Shown piece by piece: positions 33,630 to 37,468 of a stretch of DNA of 37,468 nt; position 1 is the stretch's first letter, and every line of letters starts with the position of its first letter. Made by a program: the position numbers and the translations under genes. The stretch is from K189A clade bacterium (GTDB lineage Bacteria; Pseudomonadota; Gammaproteobacteria; Pseudomonadales; Azotimanducaceae): NCBI GenBank assembly GCA_902528515.1, contig CABZTD010000018.1, forward strand, positions 1 through 37,468. The letters run 5' to 3'. The notes below the pieces were generated by a model. It did not search any database and was not told the origin of the DNA. It saw only the letters and a list, made by a program, of their open reading frames with translations.

Positions 33630-34157
33630 TTAGGACGTTGGAACTTCAAGCGCCACGAGGTTTTTCAACAAGTCGTGACCCGCGGTGCGCGGATTTACAT
33701 CCTTATCGATTTTCGAAACTTTGCCTTCAGCATCAATGTAAAACGTCCAGCGCTTGGAGTAACCCATGCCGGCAAGAACACCATAAGCCTGGCTTACTTG
33801 CTTGCTGGCGTCGGACAAAATAGGGAAGTTTGCATTGTTCTGCTCAGCGAAAGCTTTATTGGTCGCTACATCGTCGACGCTCGCCATAAAGAACTCCACG
33901 TCAAAACGGCGCACCTGCTTTTTGCTGTCGCGCACAGACTTGCACTCTATCGTGCAACCACCGGTAAACGCTTTCGGAAAGAACGCCAGCACAACATGTT
34001 TACCCCGCAGTTGAGAAAGTTGGTACGTCTGGCCGTCGGAACCCCGCATGCTCCAATCTGGCGCGACATCGCCAACGCTAAGAGACGCGTGGGCGGCAGT
34101 TGCCGCTAACATCAGTCCTCCGACAAACAAGTTTGTGGTTAAAGTCTTTAGATCCAT
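33630..34157 (-). CDS. Exported peroxiredoxin (AhpC/TSA, BCP-like)
   Basis: A 175-residue thiol peroxidase. Residues 1-24 form a signal peptide ([15 protein letters not shown]), so the mature enzyme is periplasmic. The thioredoxin-fold core has [34 protein letters not shown] and the peroxidatic site [14 protein letters not shown] with Cys68 and a second Cys at position 72, a Cys-x3-Cys pair. E. coli BCP has its resolving Cys five residues after the first; here the spacing is four, a variant found in related short peroxiredoxins. The usual P-x-x-x-T-x-x-C reads PKAFTGGC. Downstream [28 protein letters not shown] and a [13 protein letters not shown] strand are typical. It is first of the peroxiredoxin/cupin/Rid cluster. 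Confidence 0.93.
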   Translation of the reverse strand: MDLKTLTTNLFVGGLMLAATAAHASLSVGDVAPDWSMRGSDGQTYQLSQLRGKHVVLAFFPKAFTGGCTIECKSVRDSKKQVRRFDVEFFMASVDDVATNKAFAEQNNANFPILSDASKQVSQAYGVLAGMGYSKRWTFYIDAEGKVSKIDKDVNPRTAGHDLLKNLVALEVPTS

Positions 34158-34642
34158 CCCGTTCCCCTTCTTCGGAAATTGGTTTTTGAACCACTCTTAA
34201 CTGGTGGCTCAGCGTAATACGCACTCGGAAGATTACTGCCTGTTTTACGGATGTGCCATGGAGATGTTAGCTTTTTTGACCACTACCAAGCCCACTCGTC
34301 TGCGCCTGATGGCTGCTATTTTTGCTGTTGTTGCCTTGCCTTGATTTGATGTTGGTGCAGATCTTGTTGACACGCGTCGGATTCACTCTTCAAGCGAAGA
34401 ATCTCTGCTCGAGAGCTGCGCACTGACTCTTCTATGTACGTGGCCCAAGCAAAGAAAATATGTCTGGGACCGAGGGCAGCGAGACGACCGGTCTTCAGCT
34501 GGTCGATTTGTCGCTCAGGGTCAGCCACTTGTCGCTACAGTCAACGATCACGCATATTGTTTGCTTCATTTTCATTCAAGGGGAATGCCGTTATTCAGCT
34601 GGGTGCATGCGCACAGGAGTCTTTGTTGTAACGCCCACGACT
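34158..34642. other. Intergenic stretch with one weak ORF
   Basis: 485 bp. A minus-strand frame 34316-34528 (70 residues, GTG start, a Gln/Lys/Ser-rich helical product ending in RQQQQK) is open but has no Shine-Dalgarno and a stop three codons upstream. I do not accept it as a gene without conservation evidence. Confidence 0.45.
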
Positions 34643-35170
34643 TTACGGGGATAACGGCTGAGCCATACCTGCTTCAGCCATTGCCGCGCGTATTTTTTCG
34701 ACGCGCCGGCGGTTTTTACCCAGATCGGAGTAACCCAAACGCGACGCAGAGCGAACGAATATGCGCGCGCCCCGAACCTGCATGTCTATATCATCTACAA
34801 AGCGCAGTATAGGTGTTGTCGCCTCTGCCTTAAGCGAGTCATCCGTTTGTTCTATGATCTTAAATTCGTCATGACTTTCTAGATATCGAGCGATGGCGGC
34901 GAGTAACCTCTGACCATTTTTCTTGCTTCTAGACTCCTCGGCATTCATGAGTTCCCAACCTATGCTCGCAATCGGGTCTATGTAATGGGTTGACTCATTT
35001 GGCTCGTCACTGCAAACACAATTAGGAGAGCTTGGACAAGGTGCGAGTTGCTGCGCTTTTTGGGTCATGCTCACTGCTTCTGAATAGGACGTCGCCAATA
35101 GTAAACATCCTAACAGTTGACTCAAAGTGGATCCGTAAACTCGTTTGCGCACTGCGATGTCTCCAACCAA
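34643..35170 (-). CDS. DUF1499-family exported protein
   Basis: A 175-residue protein of unknown function. The N-terminus has a hydrophobic segment (STLSQLLGCLLLATSYSEA, about residues 14-32) that could be a signal peptide or anchor. The DUF1499 signature follows: LAPCPSSPNCVCSDEPNESTHYIDPI (about 42-67). Then come a KAEATTPILRFVDDIDMQVRG segment (about 115-135), a RSASRLGYSDLGKNRRRVEKI block (about 140-160) and a short C-terminal tail. The conserved CP-x-x-PNCV-S motif with paired Cys suggests a disulfide or metal site. Start at 35170; no strong Shine-Dalgarno. Function in the literature is unknown to me. Confidence 0.88.
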   Translation of the reverse strand: MVGDIAVRKRVYGSTLSQLLGCLLLATSYSEAVSMTQKAQQLAPCPSSPNCVCSDEPNESTHYIDPIASIGWELMNAEESRSKKNGQRLLAAIARYLESHDEFKIIEQTDDSLKAEATTPILRFVDDIDMQVRGARIFVRSASRLGYSDLGKNRRRVEKIRAAMAEAGMAQPLSP

Positions 35171-35688
35171 CCTCTAACCGCAAGATTAGAACAAAAGACA
35201 GTACGGGTTAATCGTATTTCTACGCGTTGTCGATAAGGGCCGTTCCGCCCCTTCGGTTATAGATTTGCCCTGCGCTATCGAAATTGTCAAATATTGGGCG
35301 AGTAATAGGGATTCGCAGATTAGCATCCACTGGATTGCCCGAATCAGAAAATAAACACGTCTGGCTCGGTACCTTCGGCTGCAAGCGCGAAGGCAGGACC
35401 ATAGAGGGGATAATCGACTTCGGAACCGGCAAATTGCCCAATGAGAGCATTCACCGATTCGCGAGGGCCGTTACACCCAAGACCAATTTGAGTGCTAACG
35501 CCACCCCCATTCATTTGACTTTGTACCTACACCGTTTCCGCTCAAACCCAATTAGACGCTTGGCAATAGTGCGCATTAAGAATGAATCTCCCAGTATTTT
35601 CGATAAGCAATCTATTTACGTTTTAGTCCAAATTAGGTTCTCAAGCATTATTCGCTCATCGTGATACCCTTATTTTTTTGGAAAAATA
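35171..35688. other. Intergenic stretch with protein-like fragments in several frames
   Basis: 518 bp between the DUF1499 gene and coaE. On the minus strand, one frame reads MGVALALKLVLGVTALANR, then a stop, then a 76-residue frame (35220-35450) ending in FDSAGQIYNRRGGTALIDNA; another frame over the same bases reads ESVNALIGQFAGSEVDYPLY. This could be a decayed small exported-protein gene, or chance. The coaE promoter should lie at its right-hand end. Nothing firm. Confidence 0.35.
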
Positions 35689-36273
35689 ATGCTGGTTGGG
35701 CTCACTGGCGGGATAGGTAGCGGAAAGACCGCGGCTGCAAATTATTTCGCGAAACTTGGAATCGATGTCGTTGATGCCGACGTAGCGAGTCGCGCGGTGG
35801 TAGAGACTGGCAAACCTGCACTAGCCAAAATTCGTGAACACTTTGGACCAGACATTCTTCTGTCTGATAGCACTCTCGACCGAGCCAAACTCCGCTCAAT
35901 TGTTTTTGCCGATAGTAGCGAGCGCGGATGGCTACAACGTCTGCTGCATCCACTTATCAACGATCATTTGCAGGCACAAATTGCTGCCAGCTCCTCACCC
36001 TACTGTCTGTTGGTCAATCCATTACTGCTGGAGTCCGGACAAGACCAGTGGTGTGATGAAATTGTGGTTGTCGATGTACCAGAAACTATACAAATCGAGC
36101 GAACCATGGCTAGAGATGACAATTCTCGCAGCCAAGTTGAATCGATCATGGCTGTCCAAATGACTCGCAAGGCACGACTAAAGAAAGCATCAAAGGTCAT
36201 TACCAACGATCAGGACTTTCGCTTTCTGCGTGAACAAGTCGAAGCTTTACATAGGGAACTACTGAAGACATGA
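35689..36273 (+). CDS. coaE: Dephospho-CoA kinase
   Basis: A 194-residue enzyme of the last step of coenzyme A synthesis, phosphorylating dephospho-CoA at the 3' hydroxyl. The P-loop is GGIGSGKT (residues 7-14), followed by the [10 protein letters not shown] block (about 28-37), the lid region near residues 85-115 and [18 protein letters not shown] with the LID arginines. The final helices are normal. Start ATG 35689, weak GGA upstream. The stop overlaps the yacG start (ATGA), so the two are translationally coupled. In many gammaproteobacteria pilD precedes coaE; here an unresolved stretch and a DUF1499 gene do instead. Confidence 0.97.
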   Translation: MLVGLTGGIGSGKTAAANYFAKLGIDVVDADVASRAVVETGKPALAKIREHFGPDILLSDSTLDRAKLRSIVFADSSERGWLQRLLHPLINDHLQAQIAASSSPYCLLVNPLLLESGQDQWCDEIVVVDVPETIQIERTMARDDNSRSQVESIMAVQMTRKARLKKASKVITNDQDFRFLREQVEALHRELLKT

Positions 36274-36455
36274 CCAAACCTCGTATCGTCACCTGTCCAA
36301 CTTGCCTTCAGGGAGTTAAATGGACGAGCAAAAACGAGCACCGGCCCTTTTGTTCGGAGCGCTGCAAATTAATCGATCTTGGCGGATGGGCAAGCGAAGA
36401 ACACCGAATAGCCGATGTACAGGCCGTGGATTTTGAGGCAAAGACCTCAGAATAG
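36270..36455 (+). CDS. yacG: DNA gyrase inhibitor YacG (zinc-binding)
   Basis: A 61-residue protein that binds GyrB and inhibits gyrase in E. coli. The four-cysteine zinc site is complete: Cys9 and Cys12 (VTCPTC) and Cys28 and Cys32 (PFCSERCK). [13 protein letters not shown] follows, the family-conserved region; the acidic C-terminus is also typical. It overlaps coaE by four bases (ATGA). The gene following it, argJ, is convergent 39 bp away. Standard coaE-yacG gene order. Confidence 0.96.
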   Translation: MTKPRIVTCPTCLQGVKWTSKNEHRPFCSERCKLIDLGGWASEEHRIADVQAVDFEAKTSE

Positions 36456-36494
36456 GAGAGCGACTAGTGAAGAATGGCCAGGTGCTAAATGATT

Positions 36495-37468
36495 TTAGCT
36501 TCTGTAGTCAGCGTTAATGCGGACATACTCGTAACTCAGGTCTGTTGTCCAAATGGTTTCTGTGTATGCTCCTCGTCCCAAATCGATGCGCACCTCGAAC
36601 TCTTCCTTGGCCAAAACCGCTGCGCCGGCTTCTTCAGAGTAAGTTGCGGACATTATCCCTCGATGCGCAACCTCTACTTCATCTAAATATAGACTCACGC
36701 CCGCAGCATCCAAACTCTCGATCTGAGCTCGGCCAATGGCCATGCAAAAACGACCCCAGTTGGCATCACCGGCAAAGAGGGCGGTCTTGACGAGAGGCGA
36801 TTCGGCGACGGTATAGCCGACCTCCAAACACTCGGTCCGAGAAGCTCCACCAGACACCGTCACCGTAACGAACTTGGTAGCCCCTTCACCGTCACGCACA
36901 ATTGATTGAGCCAGCGTTTTGGCAACTGAGGCAATCGTATCCTCCAAATACAACAATCGCGGGTCCTCGACACTGACAATGGGGCTCAACGCGGATGCGC
37001 CTGATGCACAAAGCATAAAGCAATCGTTAGTTGATGTGTCGCCATCTACGGTAATTCGATTAAAGCTGGCATTGGCGATTTCGACCACCGACCGTTGAAG
37101 CACTTCTTCGGAAACTGTCGCATCGCACGCGATATAGGCCAACATGGTTGCCATGTTAGGTTTGATCATGCCAGAACCTTTTGCAACTCCAGTCACCGTG
37201 ACCGCCTCGCCATCAATGGTGACTTGCTCGCTTACGGCTTTCGCCACAGTATCCGTCGTCATAATCGCTGATGCGAATGCCAGCCAATTATCGGGCCTTA
37301 GAGAGGTCGCCAACTTAGGAATTGCCGCCAGAAGTTCGTCCATGGGCAACCTCTCGCCGATAACGCCAGTAGAAAAGGGCTGTAGCGAATTGGGCTCAAG
37401 CTCTAGCACAGCGGCAGTTTGCTGACATAGAGCAACAGCGTCTTTACGGCCGGGCTCGCCCGTGGCCG
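36495..37468 (-). CDS. argJ: Bifunctional ornithine acetyltransferase/N-acetylglutamate synthase (partial, 5' end outside window)
   Basis: Arginine biosynthesis enzyme that recycles the acetyl group from N-acetylornithine to glutamate. The frame is open to the window edge (about 324 residues visible of roughly 400); residues at the edge read ATGEPGRKDAVALCQQTAAV, so a GTG near 37409 is not the real start. Signatures: LQPFSTGVIGERLPMD, GVAKGSGMIKPNMATMLAYIACDA (with the autoproteolysis Thr of the NMAT motif that becomes the N-terminal nucleophile of the beta chain), ASFNRITVDGDTSTND and GDANWGRFCMAIGRA. The C-terminal YVRINADYRS is the normal end. Convergent with coaE-yacG; an AT-rich hairpin GCTAAA/TTTAGC (36483-36498) spans its stop codon. 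Confidence 0.97.
   Translation of the reverse strand, partial: ATGEPGRKDAVALCQQTAAVLELEPNSLQPFSTGVIGERLPMDELLAAIPKLATSLRPDNWLAFASAIMTTDTVAKAVSEQVTIDGEAVTVTGVAKGSGMIKPNMATMLAYIACDATVSEEVLQRSVVEIANASFNRITVDGDTSTNDCFMLCASGASALSPIVSVEDPRLLYLEDTIASVAKTLAQSIVRDGEGATKFVTVTVSGGASRTECLEVGYTVAESPLVKTALFAGDANWGRFCMAIGRAQIESLDAAGVSLYLDEVEVAHRGIMSATYSEEAGAAVLAKEEFEVRIDLGRGAYTETIWTTDLSYEYVRINADYRS

Noticed and set aside
34316-34528. 70-codon minus-strand frame
   Set aside because: GTG start without ribosome site, low-complexity Gln-rich end, unrecognised; kept only as a note in the intergenic feature.
36483-36498. GCTAAA/TTTAGC inverted repeat at the argJ stop
   Set aside because: AT-rich 6-bp stem without a T tract; not a convincing terminator.

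Overview
The window reads as a stretch of a gammaproteobacterial chromosome. The gene content (exonuclease I, ampD/nadC back to back, aceE-aceF, fxsA-groES-groEL, coaE-yacG facing argJ) is typical of that class. A 930-residue TonB-dependent receptor beside a TPR-sulfotransferase, the YajQ-AmpG pair and a CIRCE/HrcA-type heat-shock operator point, by inference only, to a marine free-living lineage such as OM60/NOR5 or other Cellvibrionales-like bacteria rather than an enteric one.

Layout. 1-5.3 kb: 5'-proximal two thirds of sbcB (minus, cut by the window edge), a divergent DASS/SLC13 transporter, a YihG-type acyltransferase, a convergent coiled-coil membrane protein with a 68-residue upstream ORF, and a stand-alone PuuD-type membrane domain with its own terminator. 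5.4-8.6 kb: groES-groEL with a sigma70-like promoter, CIRCE operator and strong terminator, then fxsA and an alkyltransferase-like protein overlapping head to head. 8.6-17.2 kb: yajQ-ampG, a PduO-type cobalamin adenosyltransferase, ampD-aceE-aceF on the minus strand and nadC on the plus strand. AmpG and AmpD both serve peptidoglycan recycling.

17.2-26.5 kb is more accessory: a relic of a secreted nucleotide pyrophosphatase/phosphodiesterase abutting nadC, the TPR-sulfotransferase, the TonB receptor with a divergent MarR gene and a palindrome-rich intergenic region, an A24 prepilin peptidase with no room for the zinc/methyltransferase domain, a TetR gene broken by an in-frame amber codon, a nitroreductase and a Gfo/Idh/MocA oxidoreductase.

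26.5-35.7 kb has low gene density: two unknown membrane proteins, a class III aminotransferase, a small unknown protein behind a good Fur box, about 1 kb with no convincing gene, a tRNA-Thr(CGT), a frameshifted integrase remnant, then a peroxiredoxin, cupin and Rid-family cluster and a DUF1499 protein. This looks like an old integration and decay zone beside the tRNA. 35.7 kb to the end returns to core genes: coaE-yacG (overlapping ATGA) converging on argJ (5' end outside the window).

No CRISPR array, rRNA, intact transposon or phage cluster was seen. The most interesting points are the receptor/sulfotransferase/MarR module with its palindromes, the Fur-box-controlled orphan, the methyltransferase-less prepilin peptidase, and the gene relics (phosphodiesterase remnant fused to the nadC 3' end, amber TetR, integrase by the tRNA).
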